From Muribaculaceae bacterium (GTDB lineage: Bacteria; Bacteroidota; Bacteroidia; Bacteroidales; Muribaculaceae), in assembly GCA_023667285.1 (NCBI GenBank), contig JAMPAK010000001.1, positions 92,091 to 156,090 of the forward strand: a stretch of DNA of 64,000 bases, given 5' to 3'. Both the position numbers and the translations under genes were made by a program. Under the pieces are notes generated by a model. The model saw only the letters and a list, made by a program, of their open reading frames with translations, had not been told where the DNA came from and did not search any database. How positions within the stretch are numbered: position 1 is the first letter of the stretch; each line of letters opens with the position of its first letter. This document shows positions 44,580 to 53,406 of the stretch, piece by piece.

Positions 44580-46559
44580 TCATTTGACAATCACCGGAGC
44601 CTCCTTAAGTGAACGTGATGGAATGCCGGCCTCTGAAAGCCGGATGAGATACTTGTCGCGGAGACTATGATGCATGTCTGTACTTATAACAACCGAATCG
44701 GCTCGGAGGTTGTTCGCGAGACTCACAATGTCTCCTTTAAATCCTCTACATACTATAAGGATGTCGGTAGGTCTGTCACTTTCAGAGTCAAGCATCCGGC
44801 TTGTGACGATGAGTCTTCGGCCATTAGCCTCAAATCCTGTTGGCTCTGAAATATGTGTGAATGGGATTGAATCCACATTGTGTGACTTCATGTAGCGGGA
44901 ATACAGTCTTTCGCTACGTTCTCTCACATCGTCAATCCCACTTGGCCGAACAGTTGAGAATCCCTGCATCTTTTTGCCATCCCTTGTCAAAATGGTTGTA
45001 GCATCCTTATGGCGGACAACGTATATTTCAACATTCTCTGCGGCCTCAGCCTCAGGAATGTTGATGAGTATTATGCCTGTGAGCATGGTGATAGAAGAGG
45101 CATAAAGCCATATCCTGCGGCGGTTATAAATCCATATTGCAAAGAATGACAGAATGACGAGATACATGAGAACGGCTGCCCAGGATAAAGTGGGGAGGTC
45201 GAGTGTATTGACCGGGAGAGCAGCAAACCATGATGCGATATCCTCGAGTGTGATGTAAAGAAAATCAATAACTTTTCCTAATATTTCACTCTCAATACCT
45301 ACGGAGGACAACAATGTCAACAAGGCCCCACCACCAATGAGCGGTGGAAGCAGGAATGAACAAATGACATTTGCCGGTATTGTCCACAGAGTCAAGTACC
45401 CGAAATGGAATGCCACAAGAATACTTGTCCCGGCCGTTGCAGCCAAACTCACTGCCACATAACTCAGCACCGCTTTCAAGAAAGGATGTTTGACAGGCAA
45501 TGTGGTCAGTGGCCGGTAGAGAACAAGTATAGAGATTACAGCCATGAAACTCAACTGGAAGCCTACGGAGTAAACAGACAGTGGGTCAATCATCAGCATG
45601 GCAACGAGGGCAATGCAAAGTGCATTTATTGGGGCTCTTTCCCGCTCCAACATCATAGTGATGAGAACAACAGTAGTCATGATTACTGCACGGGTAACCG
45701 AAGGTGATAACCCTGTCATGAATGCAAATCCCCATAGGGCGGGGATTGTGATGACCATCCTGAGTATTCTGTGTCCGGTTAGAGTGAGCGGTGATAGAAG
45801 GACCAATATACAGATGAGAATGATTCCAACATGCAGGCCGCTCAATGCCAGTATATGGGAGAGACCTGAAGTCTTGAAAAATTCTTTTGCCTCAGGGAGC
45901 AGCAGTTTCCTGTCGCCTGTCAGGGTGGCTATCAGAAATCCTGATGTAGAGGACGAGATGGGGGAGTATGCGATGATACGAGACAATTCATGCCTCGACC
46001 GGCGCATCATGGGATATATCCCCTTTGATTCTGATAGGGAGACGATGCTGTCGGGAGACAAAGTCATCTGTGTCGTGACACCTTGCCGTCGTTGCTGAAG
46101 GTCATAATCCTTCTGACCCGGAAGGTCTGGCTCAAATACCAACTCGTGCAATGAGCCTTTGAATTTCATGCGGTCTGTCTCATCACAGTCTGGAGAGACA
46201 CCGGGAATAAGAATTTTTGTAAGGAACGACTGACAACGGTGCTCGTTGCAAGAATCGACTCTGACAATAAGTCTCAGAGAGCCGTCGAGTTCTTGTCGTT
46301 CAAGAATCCTTCCAGAGAAATGATTGCTTGATTCTAAGAAATCTGTGGGAGTGTGAGGGGCATTGACCATTACATCCAATATGCCCAATCCAAATGAAAG
46401 GCAGCAGACAGCGAGAAACGGACGTCTGAGGGCAAAAAGGATGATTCCGGTAAGGATGGATAGCATCAACCCCCACATTCCCCCACCACAACATTCCAGG
46501 ATGATTCCGGCAAGGAATGCTATGGTGACAGGAAGCAGGGGGTAAAGGGAGAGATTCAA
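44580..46559 (-). CDS. ComEC/Rec2-family DNA-uptake channel
   Basis: A 659-residue polytopic membrane protein. It has an N-terminal DUF4131 region (helices 1-80 and an OB-like domain with FSGRILERQELDGSLRLIVR), then the competence core with GLSHILALSGLHVGIIL and many helices to about residue 500. The C-terminal 150 residues lack the zinc-binding HxHxDH motif of the metallo-hydrolase domain found in longer ComEC proteins. It may carry single-stranded DNA across the inner membrane; no other competence genes are in the window. Confidence 0.87.
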   Translation of the reverse strand: MNLSLYPLLPVTIAFLAGIILECCGGGMWGLMLSILTGIILFALRRPFLAVCCLSFGLGILDVMVNAPHTPTDFLESSNHFSGRILERQELDGSLRLIVRVDSCNEHRCQSFLTKILIPGVSPDCDETDRMKFKGSLHELVFEPDLPGQKDYDLQQRRQGVTTQMTLSPDSIVSLSESKGIYPMMRRSRHELSRIIAYSPISSSTSGFLIATLTGDRKLLLPEAKEFFKTSGLSHILALSGLHVGIILICILVLLSPLTLTGHRILRMVITIPALWGFAFMTGLSPSVTRAVIMTTVVLITMMLERERAPINALCIALVAMLMIDPLSVYSVGFQLSFMAVISILVLYRPLTTLPVKHPFLKAVLSYVAVSLAATAGTSILVAFHFGYLTLWTIPANVICSFLLPPLIGGGALLTLLSSVGIESEILGKVIDFLYITLEDIASWFAALPVNTLDLPTLSWAAVLMYLVILSFFAIWIYNRRRIWLYASSITMLTGIILINIPEAEAAENVEIYVVRHKDATTILTRDGKKMQGFSTVRPSGIDDVRERSERLYSRYMKSHNVDSIPFTHISEPTGFEANGRRLIVTSRMLDSESDRPTDILIVCRGFKGDIVSLANNLRADSVVISTDMHHSLRDKYLIRLSEAGIPSRSLKEAPVIVK

Positions 46560-46572
46560 AAGAAATACTGTA

Positions 46573-47541
46573 TCAGGGGATTGTTGCCATGACTACAAGA
46601 AAGCTTGAGACGCCTATCACTATCCACAGCGATACCGCCAAGATGAAAGGCTTCACACCGACAGCACGCACGGTGCTGATAGATAGTCCGGCTCCGATGA
46701 GGAATAGCGTGAGTACAAGTCCTTTCTTGGCGATATAGACAAGAGAGGCGGTGAGAAATGATGGGAGACTGAGATAGGTGTTGGCAACCATCGCAAGAAT
46801 GAAGAGGAAGATGAACCAGGGAATTGAAATCTTGCTGCCTTTCTCTCTGAAAATCAACATTGTCACCAAGGCAAGCGGGATTATCCACAAGGCTCGCGTC
46901 AGTTTTATGAGTGTGGCAAGTTGGAGAGCCTCCGGACCATAAGCATCTCCTGCGCCGACAACAGACGATGTATCGTGGATAGCAATCGCAGCCCAAGTCC
47001 CGAACTGGGCCTGTGACATTCCAAACATCTCGCCTAGAGGTGGGAAGATGAAGAGAGCAATGGCATTCAAAACGAATATCACGCCCAATGAGACCGCCAT
47101 CTGGTTGTCGTCTGCCTTCAGAACGGGTCCGACTGCGGCGATGGCGCTTCCACCACAGATGGCTGTGCCTGAGGATATGAGATAGGCGGTTTTCTTATTT
47201 ATTGTAAGCCATCTGCCGAGGAGTATGCCGATGACCATGACACCGATGACCGAGACTATGGTAAACATCATGCCCTCGCTTCCGCTTTTAAGCGACTGGA
47301 TAAGGTTCATGCCGAATCCGAGACCAACTACTGAAGCCTGGAGGAGATACTTTGAGGTCTTCTTATTGAACTTGGGGTAGGGACACTCGAAAACCAGGGC
47401 AAAGAAAAGCCCGAGGAACAGTGCGAACGCAGGTGAGACGCTCACTCCATCAATGAAGAGGTCGATAGGAAGTATCACCAGGACTGCAAGTAGAATGTAG
47501 ATGATCTTTGAGACAGACCGATATGATTCTGTTGATTTCAT
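46573..47541 (-). CDS. YeiH-family putative sulfate exporter
   Basis: A 322-residue membrane protein with about ten helices and the UPF0324/YeiH blocks GLGFGMNL, GRWLTINKKTAYLISSGTAICGGSAIAAVGP and AIAIHDTSSVVGAGDAYG. The family is annotated as putative sulfate or sulfonate exporters; direct evidence is thin. It is embedded between aroE (14 bases) and comEC (13 bases), with no functional link apparent. Confidence 0.85.
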   Translation of the reverse strand: MKSTESYRSVSKIIYILLAVLVILPIDLFIDGVSVSPAFALFLGLFFALVFECPYPKFNKKTSKYLLQASVVGLGFGMNLIQSLKSGSEGMMFTIVSVIGVMVIGILLGRWLTINKKTAYLISSGTAICGGSAIAAVGPVLKADDNQMAVSLGVIFVLNAIALFIFPPLGEMFGMSQAQFGTWAAIAIHDTSSVVGAGDAYGPEALQLATLIKLTRALWIIPLALVTMLIFREKGSKISIPWFIFLFILAMVANTYLSLPSFLTASLVYIAKKGLVLTLFLIGAGLSISTVRAVGVKPFILAVSLWIVIGVSSFLVVMATIP

Positions 47542-47555
47542 GGTTAAGGATAATG

Positions 47556-48314
47556 TTACTCGTTCCAGACCTTCCAGGCCGCGAATGCCTGGAGCAGGAG
47601 CATCTCTAATCCGTTTTTCACCTCGGCACCCTGTTCTTTAGCCCTCCGCATGAACTCAGTCATATCAGGATTGTAGAGGACATCGTAGCAAAGATGTTCA
47701 GGTGTGATCAGGCCATATGGAATGTCAGGACACTCCTCCACATTGGGATACATCCCCAGTGGGGTGGTGTTGACAATCACCAGATTCTCAGCCATTATTT
47801 CAGGTGTGAGAGCAGCATATGTGATGACGCCCTCGCGAGGAGTTCTAGACACTAATGTATATTTAACTCCCAGTACTTTGAAAGCTTGTGCAACGGCTTT
47901 TGAAGCCCCTCCGGTTCCGAGAATCAGAGCATTTTTGCGTTTTTCGTTGAGAAGCGGCTCAATGGATAGTCTGAATCCTACGGTGTCAGTGTTGAACCCT
48001 TTGAGGAGCGGATTGTTCTCCTTTCGACCCTCTCTGATAATTTTGATGACATTGACAGCCCCAATCTCACGAGCCTCATCGTCCATCTCCTCAAGATATG
48101 GAATCACCTGTTCCTTGTAGGGTATGGTGACGTTCAGGCCGGCAAGTTCAGGAGTCTCCGCGAAAACCTCCATGAGGTCTCCAATGTCAGGAAGTTCAAA
48201 GTTTACATACTCTGCATCAATACCCTCTGCCTTGAATTTGTCATTGAAAAACTTCCTTGAGAATGAGTGGCCGAGAGGATAACCAATAAGCCCGTATACC
48301 TTATGACTGTCCAT
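47556..48314 (-). CDS. aroE: Shikimate dehydrogenase
   Basis: A 252-residue NADPH-dependent enzyme reducing 3-dehydroshikimate. Substrate-site motifs GYPLGHSFSRKFFN and LNVTIPYKEQVIPY, NTDTVGF, and the nucleotide loop LGTGGASKAVA are all present. I prefer the ATG at 48314; a GTG two codons upstream (48320) is also open. It lies 13 bases after the HU-LysM gene. Confidence 0.94.
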   Translation of the reverse strand: MDSHKVYGLIGYPLGHSFSRKFFNDKFKAEGIDAEYVNFELPDIGDLMEVFAETPELAGLNVTIPYKEQVIPYLEEMDDEAREIGAVNVIKIIREGRKENNPLLKGFNTDTVGFRLSIEPLLNEKRKNALILGTGGASKAVAQAFKVLGVKYTLVSRTPREGVITYAALTPEIMAENLVIVNTTPLGMYPNVEECPDIPYGLITPEHLCYDVLYNPDMTEFMRRAKEQGAEVKNGLEMLLLQAFAAWKVWNE

Positions 48315-48327
48315 GTTCACAAAAAAT

Positions 48328-49464
48328 TTATCTTGGATATTTTGACATGATTTGTCCTGCCTTAGCCTTAGCCTTGGCTACACTTTGTGGATTCTTGGCG
48401 TCAATGCCATACTTAGAGGCAGGAGGAATCACAACGACTGTACCGGCATTGACATTATTGGGGTTCTTAATCTTGGCTTTATTCTCCTCATAGATATAGA
48501 CCCAGAAGATCTTGTCGCCATAATGCTTACGTGCCATGTTGACAAGTAGATAGCCGGCCTTAACCGTGTCTTTGACCGGGGCAGTCTCCTGAACCGGTTT
48601 GGTCTCCGGCTGCTCCAGTGCGGTAACCGCAGATTCGGCCACTACAGTGTCCTTTGATTCGACAGGTTGTGGCTCTGCAGCGGCTGCTGTAGAATCGTCT
48701 GCAACTATCGCGACATCCTCAAATAGATCTTCAGGGATATCGACCGATTCCTCTATCACAGTCCTCGGTTCTGTAGGATAAAGATAGTCGAGAGAAAAAT
48801 AGATTCCACAGGCTCCAAGCGCGATGCCGACAAACAGCCCCACAACGAATCCCCATCCAAAACCGGGGCCTGACTTCTCAGGTTCGGTAATGTATTCCTC
48901 CTCATCCTCTTCGATGATTGGAGTGGGAACTGGAGCTGGTTTAGGCTCGGGTTTAGAGATTAGTTCGGCTACCGGTTCTGTCTTAGGAGCGGGGGCAGGT
49001 TCTGGTACAGGAACAGGTTCGGGCTCCGTTTTTACTTCCGGTTCAGGTTTCTCTTCCTTAACATGCTCTGCGATCGGTGCAGTTTCCGGAATGACAACTG
49101 TCTCCTTTATCTCAGGCTCCGGTGAAACTTCAATCACTTCTGTCTCGATGGCATTGGATGCTGTGGCGGCCTCGAGTTCTTCGTCGGTTATATCATCTTT
49201 GAGGATTTCAGGCTCGAAAAGTGCGAAGGGGGCATTAACGATGTCGCTCAGTTCATGGTCAGGTTCAAACAGGACTGGAGAGTCGGCATCGTCAGTTAAA
49301 GAGAATGTTCCCAGTCCCTTCACCTTTACAGACTCACCCTTAACCAGAGACTCGGTGACAAAATCGAAGAATGTCTTGGTGAATTGCTCTGCTTCCTCAC
49401 GTCCGACACCGGCCTTAGACGCTATGATCTCAGCAAGATCATGGAATGGAATCTTACGGTTCAT
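48328..49464 (-). CDS. HU domain-transmembrane-LysM fusion protein
   Basis: A 378-residue protein of unusual order. Residues 1-90 are an HU/IHF-like DNA-binding domain (IPFHDLAEIIASKAGV, VKVKGLGTFSL). Residues 95-200 are an acidic, Pro/Glu-rich linker (PEPVPVPEPAPAPKTEPVAE). One membrane helix spans about 204-226 (WGFVVGLFVGIALGACGIYF). After another Glu/Thr/Pro linker comes a LysM-like region (about 300-350, GYLLVNMARKHYGDKIFWVYIY). If the N terminus stays inside, it could tether DNA to peptidoglycan; that is inference. It overlaps the preceding HU gene by 4 bases. Confidence 0.88.
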   Translation of the reverse strand: MNRKIPFHDLAEIIASKAGVGREEAEQFTKTFFDFVTESLVKGESVKVKGLGTFSLTDDADSPVLFEPDHELSDIVNAPFALFEPEILKDDITDEELEAATASNAIETEVIEVSPEPEIKETVVIPETAPIAEHVKEEKPEPEVKTEPEPVPVPEPAPAPKTEPVAELISKPEPKPAPVPTPIIEEDEEEYITEPEKSGPGFGWGFVVGLFVGIALGACGIYFSLDYLYPTEPRTVIEESVDIPEDLFEDVAIVADDSTAAAAEPQPVESKDTVVAESAVTALEQPETKPVQETAPVKDTVKAGYLLVNMARKHYGDKIFWVYIYEENKAKIKNPNNVNAGTVVVIPPASKYGIDAKNPQSVAKAKAKAGQIMSKYPR

Positions 49465-49736
49465 TTCGTTAATTTTTTTCTGAGCACGACGCTGGGTTGG
49501 AAGTGCAGGGTGATGGAAGGGGGGACAAGGATTCTCTCACCGCTGATGGGGTCGACGGTGATATGCTCGTTTGTCTTTTCAGACAGGAATGTGCCGAAAC
49601 CAGGGATGGCGGCTGAATCGAGCTCGCCACCGATTTCCGCTATGGCTGAAGAGAGAGCCGAGGTGAGGACGGCCACATGCGAAGACTCTGTTCCCAGAGC
49701 CTTCGCAAGCCGTGAAGTTAAAGTTTTAGAGTCCAT
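49461..49736 (-). CDS. HU-family DNA-binding protein
   Basis: A 91-residue HU/IHF-like protein. From the ATG at 49736 (MDSKTLTSRLAKALG) it has the two helices and beta-arm pattern, with PGFGTFLSEKT corresponding to the HU signature and a Pro-containing arm (GERILVPPSITLHF). It is more divergent than housekeeping HU and is cotranscribed, by ATGA overlap, with the HU-TM-LysM gene, so the two may pair. A six-residue upstream start at 49754 is possible. Confidence 0.85.
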   Translation of the reverse strand: MDSKTLTSRLAKALGTESSHVAVLTSALSSAIAEIGGELDSAAIPGFGTFLSEKTNEHITVDPISGERILVPPSITLHFQPSVVLRKKLTK

Positions 49737-49750
49737 GCAATGGAGATGTA

Positions 49751-51232
49751 TCAATAATTTCTTGCAAAGATGACGCGACGCTTAGAGGGCTTGCCTGTCA
49801 CCATGCAGAAGCCGGGAGTGTCATCGCCGTCGAGAGGGATGCAACGCAATGTCGCCTTTGTCTCCTCCTTGATTTTCTCTTCAGTCTCAGTGGTTCCGTC
49901 CCAGTGTGCCAGGATGAAACCACCCTTCTCAATCTCCACCTTGAATTCCTCATAGGTGTCGACAGTGCGTGTCATTGAATCGCGATAGACAAGGGCCTTC
50001 TTATAGATGTTGTCCTGAATCTCCTCAAGGAGCTGTTTGCAGTAGAGGGCTATGCCATTGAGAGGAGCGGTGTGTTTCTCAAGTGTGTCTCGGCGCATCA
50101 CCTCGACCTCCCCGTTTTCAATGTCGCGGACACCGATGGCAAGACGGACGGGAACACCCTTGAGCTCATAGTCGGCAAACTTGAAGCCTGGGCGCTTGTT
50201 GTCAGCATCGTCAAACTTTACGCTGACTCCGAGGCTTTTGAGTTCATCGACAATAGGATTGACAACGGCGGCTATCTCATCGCGCTGGTCATTGTTTTTG
50301 TAAATGGGAATGATGACCACCTGGATGGGAGCAAGATGGGGAGGAAGGACAAGGCCGTTGTCGTCAGAATGGGTCATGATGAGGGCTCCCATCAAACGTG
50401 TTGAAACGCCCCAGGAGTTGGCCCATACATATTCGGGCTTGTTGTCTTTGTTAACAAAAGTGACATCAAAAGCCTTGGCGAAATTCTGACCAAGATTGTG
50501 TGATGTGCCGCTCTGTAGGGCTTTGCCGTCCTGCATCATAGCCTCGATGGTGTATGTGTTGACAGCACCGGCAAAGCGCTCGTTGGCTGATTTGACACCT
50601 TTGATGACGGGCATTGCCATATATTTCTCAGCAAAGTCTGCGTAGAGATTTATCATCTGGACCGTGCGCGCCTCGGACTCCTCGGCAGTGGCGTGGGCAC
50701 AGTGACCCTCCTGCCATAGGAACTCAGCGGTGCGCAGGAACATGCGGGTTCTCATCTCCCATCGCATCACGTTGGCCCACTGGTTGCAGAGAATGGGGAG
50801 GTCACGATAGGAGTGGATCCAGTTTCTGTATGTGCCCCAGATGATTGTCTCAGATGTGGGACGCACTATGAGTTCTTCCTCGAGTTTTGCATCTGGGTCT
50901 ACAATCACACCGTTTCCGTTGGGGTCGTTCTTGAGACGATAGTGTGTCACTACGGCACACTCCTTAGCAAAACCTTCAACATGCTCGGCCTCACGGCAGA
51001 GGAACGACTTGGGGATGAGCAGTGGAAAGTATGCGTTCTGAACACCTGTCTCCTTGAACATACGGTCCAGTTCGTGCTGCATTTTTTCCCAGATGGCATA
51101 GCCGTAGGGCTTTATTACCATACATCCTCTGACTGCTGACTGCTCTGCGAGGTCAGCCTTTACTACTAAGTCGTTATACCACTGCGAGTAGTTCTCGCTG
51201 CGTTTGGTGAGGTCTTTGAGTTCTTTAGCCAT
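49751..51232 (-). CDS. proS: Prolyl-tRNA synthetase (archaeal/eukaryotic type)
   Basis: A 493-residue class II synthetase charging tRNA-Pro. Its size, lack of an internal editing domain, and C-terminal extension (ending RRVIFARNY) mark the type found in archaea, eukaryotes and some bacteria. Visible motifs are [60 protein letters not shown] and the anticodon domain starting about residue 300. It sits 14 bases before HU and 18 bases after the OmpA-like gene. Confidence 0.95.
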   Translation of the reverse strand: MAKELKDLTKRSENYSQWYNDLVVKADLAEQSAVRGCMVIKPYGYAIWEKMQHELDRMFKETGVQNAYFPLLIPKSFLCREAEHVEGFAKECAVVTHYRLKNDPNGNGVIVDPDAKLEEELIVRPTSETIIWGTYRNWIHSYRDLPILCNQWANVMRWEMRTRMFLRTAEFLWQEGHCAHATAEESEARTVQMINLYADFAEKYMAMPVIKGVKSANERFAGAVNTYTIEAMMQDGKALQSGTSHNLGQNFAKAFDVTFVNKDNKPEYVWANSWGVSTRLMGALIMTHSDDNGLVLPPHLAPIQVVIIPIYKNNDQRDEIAAVVNPIVDELKSLGVSVKFDDADNKRPGFKFADYELKGVPVRLAIGVRDIENGEVEVMRRDTLEKHTAPLNGIALYCKQLLEEIQDNIYKKALVYRDSMTRTVDTYEEFKVEIEKGGFILAHWDGTTETEEKIKEETKATLRCIPLDGDDTPGFCMVTGKPSKRRVIFARNY

Positions 51233-51250
51233 ATATGTGATAGTGAAAGA

Positions 51251-51883
51251 TTATTTCAGTAAGTCTTTGTGGGCATCAGTTATCATTTTTGGACCCGGGA
51301 CAAGATATATCTCCAGGCGCCTGTTTGCGGCACGTCCCTTGCGGGATGTGTTTGACTCGATAGGGTCTGTGTCTCCCATCTCATATGGGATTATGATGAC
51401 ATCCTCGCTGACTTGTTTCAGGAGCCAGTCGTAGATAGAGTTGTTGCGTTTGTGAGAGAGATCCATGTTGTATCTCTCTGAACCGGTGTTGTCTGTATGC
51501 ACAGCATAGACAACCTTATAGCGGTCTGGGACAGTCAGAAGTTCTGTGACAGGCTTCAGTCTGCCGGAAGCCTCAGGTGAGAGGAGTGTGTCGTTGGGAA
51601 GAAAAAGGTTGTCGGTGGGGATGGTGACAAGGACTACATCGTCATCGCGCATCATGTCGACCGTATATCCTCTCTTGGCCAATGATGTCCCGACACGCTT
51701 CATGTATCGGCTGATGGCGGCTTGTTCCTTTTCAGGTACTTCTGGAGAAGTGAGATTCTGCTCCAGATCCATGTCCATGAAGAGAGTCTCATCATAGTTT
51801 TTGTATGGGTCGGTCCATTTCCCCTTTGATGTAAGAGGAAGACCACCCATAATCAGAATGAGGGAGAAGAGGAGATATCTCAT
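51251..51883 (-). CDS. OmpA-like periplasmic protein
   Basis: A 210-residue exported protein. A signal peptide (MRYLLFSLILIMGGLPLTSKG) precedes a linker and an OmpA/MotB-like domain (about 85-200): PNDTLLSPEASGRLKPVTELL, VVYAVHTDNTGSERYNMDLSHKRNNSIYDWL, and SRKGRAANRRLEIYLVPG. The Asp and Arg that hold diaminopimelate in this fold (TDNTGS, NRRLEI) are present, so peptidoglycan binding is likely. The start overlaps the preceding acidic-protein gene by 4 bases. Confidence 0.87.
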   Translation of the reverse strand: MRYLLFSLILIMGGLPLTSKGKWTDPYKNYDETLFMDMDLEQNLTSPEVPEKEQAAISRYMKRVGTSLAKRGYTVDMMRDDDVVLVTIPTDNLFLPNDTLLSPEASGRLKPVTELLTVPDRYKVVYAVHTDNTGSERYNMDLSHKRNNSIYDWLLKQVSEDVIIIPYEMGDTDPIESNTSRKGRAANRRLEIYLVPGPKMITDAHKDLLK

Positions 51884-52182
51884 ATTTCGAGTGTTTGTTC
51901 GTATTGGAGCTCTGCGCTGACGAGTGGCTCAACTTCAGCGGGAGAGACCGGCGAGAGTTTGTCTTTGGCAAGGGTCTTTCTCACATGGCTGACAAGGGCA
52001 TCGACATTCACATCCTCTGAGTCTGCCTCGGCATCAATCTCCAGCAAGCCTTGGTCGTCATACCAATCCCAGATAATGTCGATGATGTTGAGGAGTTCAT
52101 CATCGTCAATCCGCGATGATGCCTCATCTGAAAGCGCCGCACGCATGGCTGCTATCGCTTCTTTTTCTTCAAATTCTTTCAT
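51880..52182 (-). CDS. Acidic helical hypothetical protein (100 aa)
   Basis: A 100-residue, strongly acidic protein (runs such as RIDDDELLNIIDIIWDWYDD and EADSEDVNVDALVSHV) without signal peptide or membrane helix. I do not recognise a family. It is 15 bases after rimM and overlaps the OmpA-like gene by 4 bases, so it is surely translated with them. The helical, Asp/Glu-rich makeup would suit a small binding partner or a nucleic-acid mimic, but nothing shows which. Confidence 0.7.
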   Translation of the reverse strand: MKEFEEKEAIAAMRAALSDEASSRIDDDELLNIIDIIWDWYDDQGLLEIDAEADSEDVNVDALVSHVRKTLAKDKLSPVSPAEVEPLVSAELQYEQTLEI

Positions 52183-52197
52183 AGGAGTGGTTTTATC

Positions 52198-52737
52198 TCA
52201 GCTGTTGAGGTTAACAATTTCTTCTGGGATTGTAGTGTGGATTTTCTTGTCGCTGACATCAATCGAGTCGATAAACTCATCGGCCACGGGAATCAAGAGT
52301 TCATTGCCGTCCGGGCGCTCCACGATGAAAAGCACATTCTCAGTCAAGTCGTTGACGTCTACAATCTCTCCAATCTCACCGAGTGCGGAATCAATCATCT
52401 TAAAACCGATGAAATCAGACGCATAGAAGCCGTCGGCACCCGGGTCGAGCCCCGCCTCTTCCGGCAGGTCTGTGTCAAGGACTGAGAATGTCTTGTTGAC
52501 AAACTCACTTGCTTTCTCCGCAGAGTCTATCCCCTCGAATGTAAGCAGCCATGTCTCCGCACTCTTGGGTCTGCATGATGCGATAAAGAAGGGGACAGGG
52601 ATACCGTCCATGTCAACAAACAGACACCTCAGGGTCTCAGGGTCGAGATCGAGGTCGAAGGTGGCGGAAATCTCACCTTTCACGCCGTGGGTTTTGTTGA
52701 ACCGCCCGGCCGTTGTGAGCATGTCAGGTGTCAGCAT
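52198..52737 (-). CDS. rimM: 16S rRNA processing protein RimM
   Basis: A 179-residue factor for maturation of the 30S head. The RimM N-terminal barrel begins TTAGRFNKTHGVKGEISATFDLD and includes AETWLLTFEGIDSAEKASEF; the PRC barrel follows with DFIGFKMIDSALGEIGEIVDVN and LLIPVADEFIDSID. It shares one base with the DUF4290 gene upstream. No trmD or rpsP lies beside it, unlike the arrangement common in proteobacteria. Confidence 0.93.
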   Translation of the reverse strand: MLTPDMLTTAGRFNKTHGVKGEISATFDLDLDPETLRCLFVDMDGIPVPFFIASCRPKSAETWLLTFEGIDSAEKASEFVNKTFSVLDTDLPEEAGLDPGADGFYASDFIGFKMIDSALGEIGEIVDVNDLTENVLFIVERPDGNELLIPVADEFIDSIDVSDKKIHTTIPEEIVNLNS

Positions 52738-53339
52738 CAGCGTTTTTTCTTTTTCTTGCCTGTCTGCGGCGGGGCAATAAATTTGAAATCGTGAAGTTTA
52801 ACTGGTTCCGGCGCCAGGTCGAGACGTATCAGACCGTGTGAGAGTTCAGCAAGGTCTTTGAACACCCTTGCATCTTCAACGGAGTCATGGTCCTGGGCCA
52901 CAAGACACTTCTTCATGTGATTGGCGATGAGCAGCGAGAGTTCTTCACGTTCAGGGCCTTCTTCCATCTGGGCGGCTCGGTCAATCATGAGTTCGAGGTC
53001 CTTCCCATAGTGGCGATAACGGATATAGCGTCCGGGGTAAGGTATAGGCTCGGGGGATGTTGAAAAACTATCCTGACGAGCCACTTCTACCGGGAAGTCT
53101 ATATCCAGTTTGAAACCGCTCATAATCATGATATGGTCCCAGAGTTTCTGCTGATAGTCGGGCTGCTCTTTGATCTTAGGGAAGAGGCGGCACATCGCCT
53201 CAGCGATGGAATAGGCACATCTGGTGCGCTCCTCACGGTCTTCGACAGTGAGGCAGTGGTCGACCATCTGCTGGATGTTGCGTCCGTATTCCGGCAATGG
53301 GAGAGCCGGCCGGCGGGTGTTGTATGTTAGCATAATCAT
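52737..53339 (-). CDS. DUF4290 protein
   Basis: A 200-residue Bacteroidota-specific protein of unknown function. It begins LTYNTRRPALPLPEYGRNIQQMVDHCLTVEDREERT and has the central block KLWDHIMIMSGFKLDIDFPVEV typical of the family, ending in a short basic tail (GKKKKKR). No signal peptide. Either of two ATGs (53339 or 53333) could be used. It heads a thirteen-gene run, and a strong hairpin ends about seven bases before it. Confidence 0.87.
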   Translation of the reverse strand: MIMLTYNTRRPALPLPEYGRNIQQMVDHCLTVEDREERTRCAYSIAEAMCRLFPKIKEQPDYQQKLWDHIMIMSGFKLDIDFPVEVARQDSFSTSPEPIPYPGRYIRYRHYGKDLELMIDRAAQMEEGPEREELSLLIANHMKKCLVAQDHDSVEDARVFKDLAELSHGLIRLDLAPEPVKLHDFKFIAPPQTGKKKKKR

Positions 53340-53345
53340 TAATTA

Positions 53346-53395
53346 CGTTAGGACACAAGGACTGAATTGTCCTTGCGTCCTTATGAATCCTAACG
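53346..53395 (-). terminator. Double hairpin between fabG and DUF4290 gene
   Basis: GGACACAAGGAC (53351-53362) pairs with GTCCTTGCGTCC (53369-53380); outer CGTTAGGA (53346-53353) can pair with TCCTAACG (53388-53395), partly in competition. The U-tract is missing, so it may be a weak terminator or an attenuator between fabG and the long run. Confidence 0.5.
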
Positions 53396-53406
53396 GCAGA
53401 ACAAGA

